NCBI RefSeq assembly: GCF_945859685.1
Contig: NC_079147.1
Location: 213,965,578-214,029,577 of the forward strand
DNA length: 64,000 bases
Origin: Eupeodes corollae
Taxonomy: Eukaryota > Arthropoda > Insecta > Diptera > Syrphidae
Direction of reading: 5' to 3'
This document shows, in pieces, positions 11,871 to 21,972 of this stretch. The notes below the pieces were generated by a model, which saw only the letters and a program-made list of their open reading frames with translations, did no database searches and was not told where the DNA came from. Within the stretch, counting starts at the first letter, position 1. Every line of letters starts with the position of its first letter. Position numbers and translations under genes: made by a program.

Positions 11871-13700
11871 TACTACTTACTACTTACGGTTGCGCTACAG
11901 TCCTGTGTGCACTAGGGACTCACCCAACAAACTTCTCCATCTAGCTCGGTCCCTAGCTAGATGTCTCCAGTTTCGCGCTCCAAGTTGGGTGAGGTCACCT
12001 TCCACTTGTGCGCGCCACCTGATCCGCGGTCTTCCTCTACTGCGCTGTCCTGTGGGTGTGGATTCGAAGACTTTCCATGCTTCTGCACCGTATATATAGG
12101 ACGGGGATGATAAGGGTCTTATATCGCAACACTTTCCAAAAAAAAATAGCGGTTATTCTGCGTTGGATCTCAGCACTGGTGTTGTTTTCTGGTTTACAGC
12201 AGAGCCTTCGTAGACGAAGTCCTTGACTACCTCAAAATTACTTCTGTCGCTGGTGACGTTTTGACCAAGACGTCAGTGTTGTATGTCCTTTCTTGACGAC
12301 AGCATGTACTTTGTTTTGCCCTCATTAACCGTTAAACCCATTTTTGCCGCCTCTGCCTCAATACTCACAAAAGACCCATTGACATCACGCTGAGTTCTTC
12401 CGATTATGTCAATGTCATCAGCATATGCTAGTAATTGGACAGACTTTTGAAAGATAGTGCCTCTTGTGTTGACGCGGCAGCTCTGCACTATTTTTTCAAG
12501 CACGATGTTAACAAAATCACATGACAGCGGATCACCTTGTCTAAAACATTTGTTGATATCGAAAGGTTCTGTGAAGTTGTTTCCAATTTTTACACAAACA
12601 ACGAGTTTGGCAGGGATGCCAAAACTAGATATGGCTCTATACAGCTCGTCCCTGTAGATGCTGTCATATGCGGCCTTGAAATCGATGAAAAGATGGTGGG
12701 TGTCAATTTGGTGTTCTTGAGTTGTTTCCAGGATCTGCCATAATCTGAATATTTGATCAACTGTGGACTTTCCTGGTCTAAAACCACACTGATAAGGGCC
12801 TATCAGGTTGTTGACGATGGGCTTTAGAAATTCACACATTACGGCTGAGAAGATTTTATAGGTGTTAAGTAGACTGATTCCTCTATAGTTGGTGCAGTTT
12901 AGAGGGTCTCCTTCTTTCAGGATCGGGCAAACTATACTGAGGTTCCATTCATCGGGCATGCTTTCTTCCGACCATATGTTACAGATAAATTGGTGCATGC
13001 TCCTAACCAACTTATCTCCAGCTGCTTTAAAGAGCTCGGCATTCAAGTCATCCGCTCCAGCGGCTTTATTAGACTTCATCTTAGATATGGCAATCTTTAC
13101 TTCGTCTAAGTCGGGAGGATGGGATTGTTGGCTTTCGTAGTCTATGTTGAATGGATCATCCTGCCTGACAGCGGAATTCGGTTCGTAATCGCCGCTATAC
13201 AGTTTGAGAAGTGGTCCTTCCATATCCTCAGCATTGACTGCGGTTCCACTATGATGTTTCCACTTTCGTCTTTGCAGCTTTCGGTTCTAGGTTTATGTAC
13301 CTGTGAATTTCGTTTCATCTGTTCATAAAACTTTCTAACTTTATTCCTGCTTTTAAACCTCTCAACATCTTCGACCGCACGCTTCTCATGCCCTCTCTTA
13401 TTTTTCCTTCTGAGAAGTCGGCGTTCCTATCGCCTCTTCTGCTCATAGAGCTCATGAGCAGCTCTTGTCTTTTTATGCAGCTCCGCTTTTCGTGCTTGTT
13501 GTTTGGCTGCATTTGCCTGCCGACATTCCTCATCAAACCAGGGGTTCCTTGTTTGTGGCTGTTTGAAACCCAGCACATCAGAGGCGGCTTCTCTGATTGC
13601 ATCTTGGCAATGTTGACACTGGTTTTCGATACATTGTGTTGGCGCCAGAGAACTTCGAGCGATGTTACTTGTAACTTTAGTTTTATCGACAACAAAAAGT
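11871..13700 (-). mobile_element. RTE-type LINE, 5'-truncated, inserted in the jockey-like fragment
   Basis: On the minus strand the upstream end (13700-13230) encodes the linker between endonuclease and reverse transcriptase (NPWFDEECRQANAAKQQARK). A 316-codon open frame at 13223-12273 carries most of the reverse transcriptase: NKAAGADDLNAELFK, NYRGISLLNTYKIFS, QCGFRPGKSTVDQIF, HHLFIDFKAAYDSI, FRQGDPLSCDF and QLLAYADDIDIIG. The rest down to 11871 is frameshifted and matches the usual C-terminus. The 3' end finishes with GTAAGTAGTAAGTAG-type repeats on the element strand. The endonuclease domain is missing. Clade call (RTE/RTE-X) rests on the block pattern and is shared with 14226-15245 and 32950-34995. 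Confidence 0.8.
12273..13223 (-). CDS. RTE-type reverse transcriptase open frame (316 codons, partial)
   Basis: This is the longest uninterrupted part of the LINE at 11871-13700. The protein carries the reverse transcriptase fingers and palm with the catalytic YADD (in LLAYADDIDIIG) and an upstream Asp in FIDFKAAYDS. A block just after IPAKLV is shortened: the other copies read RLCRMTMENSRCSIKVGNN there, while this one reads VCVKIGNN, so about 10 residues are lost in frame. The frame stops at 12273 while the homologous sequence continues in another frame, so the full enzyme is not encoded. Confidence 0.75.
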   Translation of the reverse strand: MEGPLLKLYSGDYEPNSAVRQDDPFNIDYESQQSHPPDLDEVKIAISKMKSNKAAGADDLNAELFKAAGDKLVRSMHQFICNIWSEESMPDEWNLSIVCPILKEGDPLNCTNYRGISLLNTYKIFSAVMCEFLKPIVNNLIGPYQCGFRPGKSTVDQIFRLWQILETTQEHQIDTHHLFIDFKAAYDSIYRDELYRAISSFGIPAKLVVCVKIGNNFTEPFDINKCFRQGDPLSCDFVNIVLEKIVQSCRVNTRGTIFQKSVQLLAYADDIDIIGRTQRDVNGSFVSIEAEAAKMGLTVNEGKTKYMLSSRKDIQH

Positions 13701-14225
13701 AAAAAAAAAAACAGATATGACACCAATCGATCTACTTTACAAGATAACGTAAAACAAATTGAAATGTATTTTTCATTTTCATATTGATATATCTCTTTTA
13801 TTTTTTACATTGTCTCGAAAAATGGAAAACCCTTTTATGTTTGAAGTTGTTGTTGTTTGTAGTTTCTGTTTAGACCCTATTGGGTTGGATGAAAGGTGGT
13901 AGGTGGGTTACCTATACTTGTTTTGGGTTTTGTTGGGATTCTGTTACATCGTTTTCAAGTTATCAACATATTTCTATATACATATATAAGAATTTCAATT
14001 CTTTATGGATTTGTTTTTTTTTTTTTTTTGAATACGTCTAGTCGTGTGATGGAGCGATATCCATAAGTAAGCTATCAAATGGAGGAATTTTATTTTTTAT
14101 TTTAAACGAAAGAGGTTATCGATATCAACATATCGATTACAAAACGATTATTTTGGTTTTATTTTATTTTTTGGTTTGAGAGAAGCAAAAGTCAAATGAT
14201 ATAGGTTAGGATTTAATTTAAATCG
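13701..14225. other. non-coding stretch between two RTE copies
   Basis: No coding features seen. It includes a T tract at about 14012-14028 and GATATC-rich, AT-rich DNA. Nothing recognised as mobile. Confidence 0.5.
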
Positions 14226-15245
14226 ATATCTAACAAAGCCGCTGGAGCGATGGCTTGAATTCCGAACTCTTCAAATCAGCTGGAGATAATTTGTTTAGGA
14301 GCATGCACCAACTTATCTGTAAAATATGGTCGTAAAAAAGCATATTGAAAAATGGAGACATTTTTCCTTACCAGCACTTACAAAATCTTTTCTACCGTAA
14401 TATGTGAACGTTTACCAGCCATCGTCAACTTATCAGTGTGGTTGTAGACCAGGTAACTCCAAAGTCGATCAAATATTCACATAACTGTAGGGTCAGGAAA
14501 AACCCAAAGAACATTAAATTGACACCCACTAAGTCTTTATCGATTTCAAGGCCGCATATGACAGAATCTGCAGGGACGGGCTGTATAGTCATGTCTAATT
14601 TTGGCATCCCTACCAAACTCGTTTGTTTGTGTAGAATGACCATGGAGAATTCGCGCTGCTCCATAAAAGTTGGAAACAACTTTATAGAACCCTCTGATAT
14701 CATAAAAAAGCTTTAGATAATGTGATGTGCTATTATGCGATTTCTTTAACATCCTCCCTGAAAGAATAGTGCAGAGCTTCCACGTTAACGCTAGAAGCAC
14801 TATCTTCCAAAAGTCTGTCCAATTTCTGAGCTATGACGATGACATTGATATAATCGGAGAGACTCATCGTGATATCAATAGGGCTATCGTGAGTATTTAG
14901 GAAAAGGCAAAAAGCTGTTAATAAAAACAAAGCAAAACTAAGAAAGCAAATGACTAGTCAAGCCCTCTCTCGAACGACCAAATTGTCACTATATAAAGCT
15001 CTCATCATCCCTGTCTTGCTATACTGTGCAGAAGCATGGTCTATGACAAAAGCGGATGAAAGCACCTTGGGTCGTTTCGAGAGAAAAGTTCTTCTTGTAA
15101 TCTACGGTCCCGTATGCATGAAAAGGAAGTGGAGAAGAAGATGGAATGATGATCTGTACGGGCAGTAGAGTAAGACCGCTAGTTAGATGGCGCACGGGTT
15201 CCCTCACCCAACTGGAGACATCTATCTAAGGACCCAACTAGATGA
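14226..15245 (+). mobile_element. RTE-type LINE fragment, heavily decayed
   Basis: Second copy of the RTE family, opposite in orientation to 11871-13700. Recognisable blocks in all three frames: NKAAGA (14234), ELFKSAGDNLFRSMHQLICK, a piece of the FIDFKAAYD block, PTKLVCLCRMTMENSRCSIK (14600-14665), SQALSRTTKLSLYKALIIPV (14956-15015), YCAEAWSMTKADESTLGRFE and VIYGPVCMKRKWRRRWNDDL. Internal deletions removed the YADD region or left it unrecognisable. Ends near 15245 shortly after the usual C-terminal RW-rich block. Dead copy. Confidence 0.75.
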
Positions 15246-15819
15246 AAAAAATGTTTTTTTTTGAGGCTAAGTTAAAACACAACAATTACCTAAAATAACT
15301 TATACGATAAATCATATAAAGGCTACTTATAGGTATCATTTTTATTCATCATTAAAAATTTTGTTTCAAGATTGAAAAGCGATTAGGAAAGTTAACTTTA
15401 TTACTTTAAATAGTAAAATGAAGGTTATGAGTTGTAGAATTCTTTTAGTAAAACAAATGCTTTATTTTACCCAGACATTTTCTCTTAGTTAATTTTTAGT
15501 TCCACAGAAAGATTTCCATTTTTTTATTCCCAACTGTCATTCAATGCTTGGTTCTAATCAGGAAATGTTGTTTCCAATCAGGAAATATTAATACAACGGC
15601 AGGCATTTTAAATAAAAGCTAAAACCTGTCAAAAAAATTCAAATGATTGTTTCAATGATGAAAACCAATGAAAACTCCTTAGATGAGACATGGGAAATCA
15701 AAAAGTTATAAATATTGTGTATGGGAGCGGGTCAAAATGCTAGGGCCCTACTATGTAAATCCATTCTACTTTTGATTCTATTCAAAACTCATTTCCGATT
15801 CTACTTTCAAATGGTACTA
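15246..15819. other. AT-rich stretch before the Tc1 element
   Basis: No gene, RNA or repeat recognised here, except the TA at 15818-15819 that is the left target site of the Tc1 element. Confidence 0.5.
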
Positions 15820-16040
15820 CAGCTGTCAACAAAATAATAGCAGCGCTATTTTTTTCTCATTTCTTTTTGTTATATCTTCTTTGTTATTGCTTTTTTCTCT
15901 CTAACTTTAGCTTTTTCTGAAACTCTTATTCTATGCTTTCATTATCACCATCAATCATATCAATATGCATTATATCAATAAAATAACGGCCCTTTGTTTA
16001 AAAAATTGCAAATTTTGGACACACAAAATAATAGCAGCGT
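15820..16040 (+). repeat. left terminal inverted repeat of the Tc1 element
   Basis: About 221 bases, matched by 17240-17460 on the other strand, including the stretch GGCCCTTTGTTTAAAAAATT. Contains outer and inner copies of the CAAAATAATAGCAGCG motif, likely transposase binding sites by analogy with other IR/DR elements. Confidence 0.9.
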
Positions 16041-16139
16041 TAATGCATAAAATAGTTGAAATCAATAAAATAAAGTATAATTCAACTAAAAAAGTTAACA
16101 AACAGTGAGTATTTTCTGCAAATATCATTTTCTGTTATT

Positions 16140-17115
16140 TTGCGAGTTTTTTTGTTAAATTTATTAGACAGTGGGAGGAGAAAAACATTGCAGTCAAGAG
16201 CTACGCCAAATCATACGCCAAATGAGGAGCGCCGGACAATAGTACAGGCAAATCGAAAAAATTTGAACGTTTCTGCAAAGCTGATCCATAATGCCATCAA
16301 TTTTGTGGAAAAAGTGGAAACCAGAGGTCGGAAACGCAAATTAGAGGACGGGGACCATAGGCAAATAGTCAAAATGTCAAAGAAAGACCCCTTTAAATCA
16401 GCTGTGGAGATAAACTAAGAGCTCGAACTCAATGTGAGCAATGAGACAGTGCGTCGCACTCTTCGCACAGCTAATTTGAAGGCATGCCACCCAAGAAGAC
16501 AGCCACTTCTCTCCAAACGTCCTCTGGTTCAACGCCTTGCTTTTGCAAAAAGTATGGTGGTTGGACACGAGAGAAGTGGCGGAACGTCTTGTTTTCAGAC
16601 GAAAGCAAAATCGTTTTTTTTGGTGGCACTGGGTCTAGAAATTTTGTTTGGCGTCCACCGAACACAGAGTTCCAGCCAAAATACACCATGAAAACAGTCA
16701 AGCATGGAGGCAGCAAAATTATGGTTTGGAATTGTTTTTCGTACAATGGTGTTGGGCCCATAAAAAAAATTGATGGCATTATGGATCAACATGCGTATGT
16801 CCAAATTTTGGAGAAAGTGATGCTGCTTTACGCTGAAGAAGACATGCCTCTCAGATGGGTCTTCCAGCAAGACAATGACCTAAAGTACACAAAGCCGTAG
16901 TGCGAAAGAGTGGTTCCCGCGTAAGGATATACAGCTCTTAGATTGGCCAGCGCAATCTCCAGACCTGAATCCCATTGAGCATTTGTGGGGGATGTTAAAC
17001 GTGGAGTTGGCAAGCACAACCCCAAAAATCAGGCAGAATTGTGGACTGTACAAAGTGCGTGGAGGGGAATACCCATAGAGCGGTGCATTAAACTGGTGAC
17101 TTCAATACCATGAAG
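16140..17115 (+). pseudogene. Tc1-like transposase, frameshifted
   Basis: This would be the DDE enzyme that cuts and rejoins the transposon ends. The N-terminal part (about 16190-16550) reads NHTPNEERRTIVQ, then a basic KVETRGRKRKLEDGD linker, NVSNETVRRTLRTANLKA and LVQRLAFAK, with a stop at 16416-16418. A frameshift near 16550 leads to WRNVLFSDESKIVFFGG (first catalytic Asp), VKHGGSKIMVWNCFSYNGVG, RWVFQQDND (second Asp) and a stop at 16898-16900. A further shift leads to IQLLDWPAQSPDLNPIEHLW (catalytic Glu, about 16928-16990). The catalytic triad is thus present but spread over three frames. No functional enzyme can be made. Confidence 0.88.
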
Positions 17116-17239
17116 ATGTGGTGATGTTATGAAAGTGAAGGGTTATTGTACAAAATATTAATATGTTAAATAAATTATATTAATTATAAAATTTGATGAA
17201 ATTATTGAATAAATGTTAATTTTTTGAATATTTATAAAA

Positions 17240-17460
17240 CTGCTGCTATTATTTTGTGTGTCCAAAATTTGCAATTTTTTAAACAAAGGGCCGTTATTTT
17301 ATTGATATAATGCATATTGATATGATTGATGGTGATAATGAAAGCATAGAATAAGAGTTTCAGAAAAAGCTAAAGTTAGAGAGAAAAAAGCAATAACAAA
17401 GAAGATATGATAAAACGAAATGAGAAAAAAGTAGCGCTGCTATTATTTTGTTGACAGCTG
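17240..17460 (-). repeat. right terminal inverted repeat of the Tc1 element
   Basis: Complement of 15820-16040, with a handful of differences near the outer end (around 17415-17430). Ends at the TA target site. Confidence 0.9.
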
Positions 17461-17462
17461 TA

Positions 17463-17828
17463 CGTATGAAAGTAGAATCGGATGTCGGTTATTCTTGTCA
17501 ACTTGTTTTCAAAAAATTTGATACTTTCGAACGAGTATCGAGTTGATTGACAGTTTTAGAAACAAAAAAGAAAAAAACATCAAATTTTTGGACAAGAATA
17601 ATTATTACAAAAATAGACTCCGATGGAATCTGGTTTAATTTGCAAGGAAATTGAACGCAGAAGAATAAGAGATAATTTCAAAATAATGGTGCTGAGTGAG
17701 AAAAGATTTGTACATATAAAGGGCAACACTTTTTTAAACAGCTGACTCACGTTTCGTGTTTTGTTGATGCCTTTCAAAATACAGATCGTGCAAGAATTGA
17801 TACCGAACGACCTCCTGCAAAGTAACAT
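17463..17828. other. non-coding stretch, degraded mariner sequence possible
   Basis: No clear coding block. It leads into the mariner fragment that becomes recognisable at 17829 and may contain its unrecognisable upstream part. Confidence 0.4.
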
Positions 17829-18086
17829 TTTTGGTGAATGGGCTCTATGAAAGTTGGCCAGGATCCACTTTTATACCGAAATTTTGTGCTCTGAAGAAGC
17901 TCATTTTTGTCTCAATGGGTAAATAAGCAGAATTGTCGTTTTTGAAGTGAATATCGGCCAGAAGCATTGCAAGAGCTACCAATCCATCCAGAAAAAGTCA
18001 CAGCTTGGTGCGGGTCATGTGCTGGTGGTATCACTGGACTGCACTTTTTCAAAGAAGATGCGAATCTTAATGTAACTGTAAGGGTT
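17829..18086 (+). pseudogene. mariner-family transposase fragment joined to a LINE
   Basis: Reads GEWAL, then CSEEAHFCLNG (first catalytic region, Glu where Asp is usual), a stop, and blocks close to RPEALQELPIHPEKVTAWCG and GGITGLHFFKEDANLNVTV in shifting frames. It is cut at about 18086, where the LINE copy begins without the rest of the transposase. Belongs to the same subgroup as 6544-7139 by the PEALQELP block. Confidence 0.75.
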
Positions 18087-20214
18087 TCAGACCAATGAGC
18101 TTGACTTCTTTTGTGCTTAAAACCTTGGAGCGCATTCTTGATTACCATATTAGAGAAATCCTAGTGTGACGACCTCTCGAAAGCTCTCAGCATACTTATC
18201 TTAAGGGCAAATCTACGGAGACTGCCCTCCATGAGGTAGCGCGTACTGTAGAAAATACAAACCATTATAAAGAATTTACTCTTGACACCTTTTCTTAGAC
18301 ATAGAAGGTGCTTTTAACAACGTCCTTACAGAATCCATAGAAGAATCGCTCGTTAAGTTCGGTGTAGAAGACTTCATTCGAGAATGGATTATTTCCATGC
18401 TCAATGGTAGGAAGATTCGAGCCACTCTAGGCAATACAATCGCAACAAAACACGTGAGTAGGAGAACACCCCAGGGTGGTGTTCTTTCGCCTCTTCTATG
18501 GCTTCTGGTCATGTATACAATTCTCTATAAATTAGAGAGATGTGGAGTGAAGGCGGTAGCCTATGCGGATGATTTGGTGCTATTGGTGTCAGGAAAGTAC
18601 ACCTCTGTTATTAGTGAAATCTGGAGTCAGCTTTGAAGAAAGTTAGCAACTGGGCCACGAGTTGTGGACTAGGTTTTAACCAAAGTAAAACTGAAATTTT
18701 GCTCTTTACCACCAAAACTAAAGTACCGCCCTTCATGCTACCTCGACTCAACGGTCAAATCCAACCATTGTCTTCCAGTGCAAAATATTTGGGAGTTATA
18801 CTCGACACTAAACTAAACTGGAAACTACATATTGAAGTACGGGTTAAGAAGGCCTGCAGCTAAACTTTCGGCAAAAAGTGGGGACTTCAGTCGAAGATGA
18901 TTTTATGGACGTACACAGCCGTAGTACGCCCTATCTTAACATATGGTTCGATGGTGTGGTGGCCTGCTCTTAGCAAAGCCTATAATATTAATAAGCTAAA
19001 GAAGGTTCAGAGAACAGCTTGCGTGGGCACCACAGGGGCCATGCGTTTTTGCCCAATGGATGCCTTAAACGTTATTTTGGATCTTCTACCAATCGACCTT
19101 TTTATTAAATACATAGTTTCCTGCAGCGCTATTAGGCTGAAGGAATCAAATAGCTGGTTGTCAAAACCTTATGGTCACAGCAACACTACGAAATTAATTC
19201 CCTCAGATATTATCTCGGTAGACACTGACTACTGCACTCCTACTTTGAACCTTAGTAAGGGTTTTAAGGTTATTTTCCCATCGAGAGAAGATAGGTTTCG
19301 ACACAACCATCTTTACTGACGGCTCAAAGATGGAGTGCGGAGTTGGTTCTGGGATCTTTTTTGAGTCCCTAAATGTAGCCAAATCCTTTAAGCTTCCTGA
19401 CTTTTCTAGCGTTTTTCAGGCTGAACTGCTGGCAATAAGGGAGGCATGTAAGATACTTAAATAAAGCCCAAACCAAAACCGAAATGCGGCTATCTTTACA
19501 GACAGTCAGGCAGCTGTCAAAGCCATTAGCTCGGCCATATCCTCATCTAAATTGGTCCAGCAATGTCGCGATGAGCTTGCTAGCCAGAATATTAACCTCG
19601 GTGTCACCTTGATCTGGGTTCCGGGCCATAGTGGTATCGTGGGAAATTAACGGGCTGACGAGTTAGCCAGGCAAGGATCGGCCCTTCATAGCTCACTTGT
19701 GGAAATGGTTAACATTCCTCTTGGTGCTATGAATTGTAAAATCTTTTCTATCTACCAAACTGAATCAAATCGAAGGTGGAGCAATTTACCCAACTGCATT
19801 ATATCTAGGAAGATAAGGCCCACCTATAATAAAATCCGTACAAACGATCTTCTGTGCGGTTTGTACCGGACATTGGCCTATAGGAGTTCATGCAGAGAAG
19901 TTGGGTATCTCTTACAACACCTTTTGCCGTAGTTGTAGTGACCAAAGAGAAAGTGAAACGATAATAGTTTTCCTCTGCAAATGTCCTGCTTTGGCAAACA
20001 CTAGAATTAAATGATGATGAGCTATCTGAGACAAAGATTAGAGACCTAATATTTTTTCTCAATGCGACAAAATGGCTCTAACATAATCGCTATGAAGCTT
20101 TTCTATAAGTCTTTCCCTTTCTATCACAGGTCAAAGGAGTTTTGGTATCAAAACTGCGCACTACAGCACTAATTGGATCTCAGGCTAGGTTGCCTTGAGA
20201 TCGCCATTTCTACT
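18087..20214 (+). mobile_element. RNase H-bearing LINE (LOA/R1/I group), copy A, 5'-truncated
   Basis: Starts abruptly at FRPMSLTSFVLKTLERIL within the reverse transcriptase. Then ETALHEVART, EESLVKFGVEDFIREW, RTPQGGVLSPLLW, AVAYADDLVLLVSGK (catalytic YADD, about 18555-18600), TSCGLGFNQSKTEILLF and SSAKYLGVILDTKLNWK. Downstream come the AVVRPILTYGSMVWW block, then an RNase H domain: TTIFTDGSKM (first Asp, about 19300), FQAELLAI (Glu), FTDSQAAVKAI (Asp) and WVPGHSGIVGN (His). A cysteine-rich C-terminus (CRSCSDQRESETI) follows. Several stops and small frameshifts inactivate it. The 3' end has a GCCATTTCTAC motif shared with copy B. Clade is uncertain: RNase H argues for I/R1/LOA-like over jockey or RTE. 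Confidence 0.85.
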
Positions 20215-20775
20215 ACTTGATACATAGAATTTTGAAATACAGTTTTTTGAGATATAGTATATTGATCATACATTATTTTGAGATACAGTATTTTAAATAC
20301 AGTATTATGATCCATACAGAATTTCGACCCCAACCCAATGTTAATATATCAACTGAACATTGAAGAAAGAGATTATAAATTAAAAAAGAAGGTAAGGTTT
20401 TTTTTAAACCTAAATACTGATTAATTGCCAGTAACAAAACCTTGAACCGAAATAATTTATCAACGTATAATTTTGTTCACTTTGCTTATTTACCTTGCAA
20501 AAATGTGACGTAAATGACCAACAAGGCTAAAATAGAACATTTAATTGACTTTCCTTTGTTGGCCATTTTAACTTTTCTCAAAGCTGATTACCAATTTTAG
20601 GAGAATTCTATAATACACTTAAGTAACACAAATTTAACCAACGCCAATAACTCTTTTTGTACATTGATCCCTCACTATGCCCTATAGCAAAAGTTGATAC
20701 ATTTCTTAGCAATTTCTTCTTTCAATGTTATAGAATGCCAACAATACTAAATGAAAATTTCTTTTCTTTTTCCAG
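20215..20775. other. repeat-like AT-rich stretch upstream of the LRR gene
   Basis: 20220-20320 holds several imperfect copies of a GATACAGTATTTTG-like word. The remainder has no recognisable feature and is probably the intron that precedes the coding exon, because it ends in a pyrimidine-rich tract and AG at 20774-20775. Confidence 0.5.
20760..20775 (+). promoter_or_regulatory. likely 3' splice site before the LRR coding exon
   Basis: A pyrimidine-rich tract TTTCTTTTCTTTTTCCAG ends with AG at 20774-20775, fifteen bases before the ATG. This suggests an upstream 5' untranslated exon not identified here. Confidence 0.6.
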
Positions 20776-20790
20776 ATCACCATACCAAAC

Positions 20791-21972
20791 ATGTACCGAA
20801 TCACAACAAGCACTCTTGTGCTTGCCGTCATTTTCATCAGCTCAACAGTATTTGCCGAAACATGCGGTCCCGAATTTCCCACCCAATGCATATGCGGTCA
20901 CGAAAACTACGAATCCACGATTCGCTATGTCGTCAATTGCACAAATGCCGGCCTTCAAAATACCAGCGTATTGGAATTTATGCCAGCCGAAGTGGAAATC
21001 CTCATTTTCACTGGCAACAACATACCTCAGCTGCCGTGGAATGTATTCGGTACAATAAACGATTACATGTCTTTGACAATTGTCGACATGAGTAACAATC
21101 ATATTCGAGAAATCCTTGGCAAGTCATATCATCATGTTCAGAATGTCAAACGTCTGATATTGAATCACAACAATTTGAGCATATCAAGGGACGAGGATGA
21201 AACTAACCATCATCATCCGAGAGTATTTTCGAATTTCATAAATTTGGAGGCTTTACATTTGACAGATGCATTTGACGATAACACATCGCCACGTCTCAGC
21301 GAGGATCTGCACGACATCTTTGTCAATAGCAATTTGGCCAAATTGCAAAAACTCCACTTGGAGCAAAATGAAATAACTCACTTCAAAGATCGCAAAGTGT
21401 TCTGTGACCTGCCGAGCTTGCGTGACCTTCATTTGGGTGACAACAATCTAAAGGAGGTGAATTTCGACGTGAAATGCCTTAAGAATCTACGATTTCTCGA
21501 TTTAGAACGTAACAAATTCGAATACGTGAAAGCCAAGGATTTAAGTCTAATGGACGAATTGGAAAGATCCGGTCGCACTGTCAACCTCATAGTCGACTTC
21601 AACCTCAATCCATTTGTTTGTGATTGCAAGATCAGCGTGTTGCACGATTGGATTCTCCAGACAGATGTGACAGTTCGAAATAAAGAGAATCTAATGTGCT
21701 ACCGCAATCACTTGAAACCCGAACCAATCATGAAAATGCAATACGGCAAGTGTGCAAGTGCAAAGTTGAGAGCCTCAATGACAGGTCACACAATGACCCT
21801 CATCTTTCTGCTAATAGTCCTCAGTATGATTCTGATCGCACTTGTCGCAGCTTTGGTTTATGTCAGCAGAGACAGAATAAAATATATGATAACGCCAGTG
21901 TTTGATACAGTTTCGAAAAAAGTGCATTATACATCGATCAAAGATGAAGATTGTCCGGAAGTCCATGTCTGA
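20791..21972 (+). CDS. single-pass leucine-rich-repeat membrane protein (393 aa)
   Basis: Probable cell-surface type I membrane protein. Residues 1-23 form a signal peptide (hydrophobic LVLAVIFISSTVFA). Cysteines 25, 33, 35 and 50 make an LRR N-terminal cap. Leucine-rich repeats follow (about 65-245, with LTIVDMSNNHI, VKRLILNHNNL, LQKLHLEQNEI, LRDLHLGDNNL, LRFLDLERNKF), interrupted at 131-145 by an acidic/His-rich loop (DEDETNHHHP). The C-terminal cap is NPFVCDCKISVLHDWI with Cys 277, 279, 303 and 321. A transmembrane helix spans about 336-358, and a 35-residue tail ends CPEVHV. The ATG follows a likely splice acceptor and the coding region is one intact exon, unlike the broken elements around it. 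The architecture resembles trophoblast-glycoprotein-type LRR proteins, but the orthologue is not certain and no symbol is given. The last three residues fit a class II PDZ ligand pattern (inference). Confidence 0.93.
   Translation: MYRITTSTLVLAVIFISSTVFAETCGPEFPTQCICGHENYESTIRYVVNCTNAGLQNTSVLEFMPAEVEILIFTGNNIPQLPWNVFGTINDYMSLTIVDMSNNHIREILGKSYHHVQNVKRLILNHNNLSISRDEDETNHHHPRVFSNFINLEALHLTDAFDDNTSPRLSEDLHDIFVNSNLAKLQKLHLEQNEITHFKDRKVFCDLPSLRDLHLGDNNLKEVNFDVKCLKNLRFLDLERNKFEYVKAKDLSLMDELERSGRTVNLIVDFNLNPFVCDCKISVLHDWILQTDVTVRNKENLMCYRNHLKPEPIMKMQYGKCASAKLRASMTGHTMTLIFLLIVLSMILIALVAALVYVSRDRIKYMITPVFDTVSKKVHYTSIKDEDCPEVHV

Larger units (their letters stand above)
15820..17460 (+). mobile_element. 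complete Tc1-like transposon with ~220-bp IR/DR terminal repeats
   Basis: The element starts CAGCTGTCAACAAAATAATA at 15820 and ends with its complement at 17460, flanked by TA at 15818-15819 and 17461-17462. The inverted repeats run 15820 to about 16040 and about 17240 to 17460 and differ at only a few positions. Each repeat carries the motif CAAAATAATAGCAGCG twice, once at the outer end (about 15830-15845) and once at the inner end (about 16023-16038): the two-direct-repeat arrangement known from the IR/DR group of Tc1-like transposons. A transposase lies between them but is broken. The near-identical repeats suggest a recent insertion or trans-mobilisation. Confidence 0.93.

Noticed and set aside
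16471..16870. Antisense frames of about 90-100 aa across the Tc1 transposase
   Set aside because: Shadows of the transposase coding sequence.
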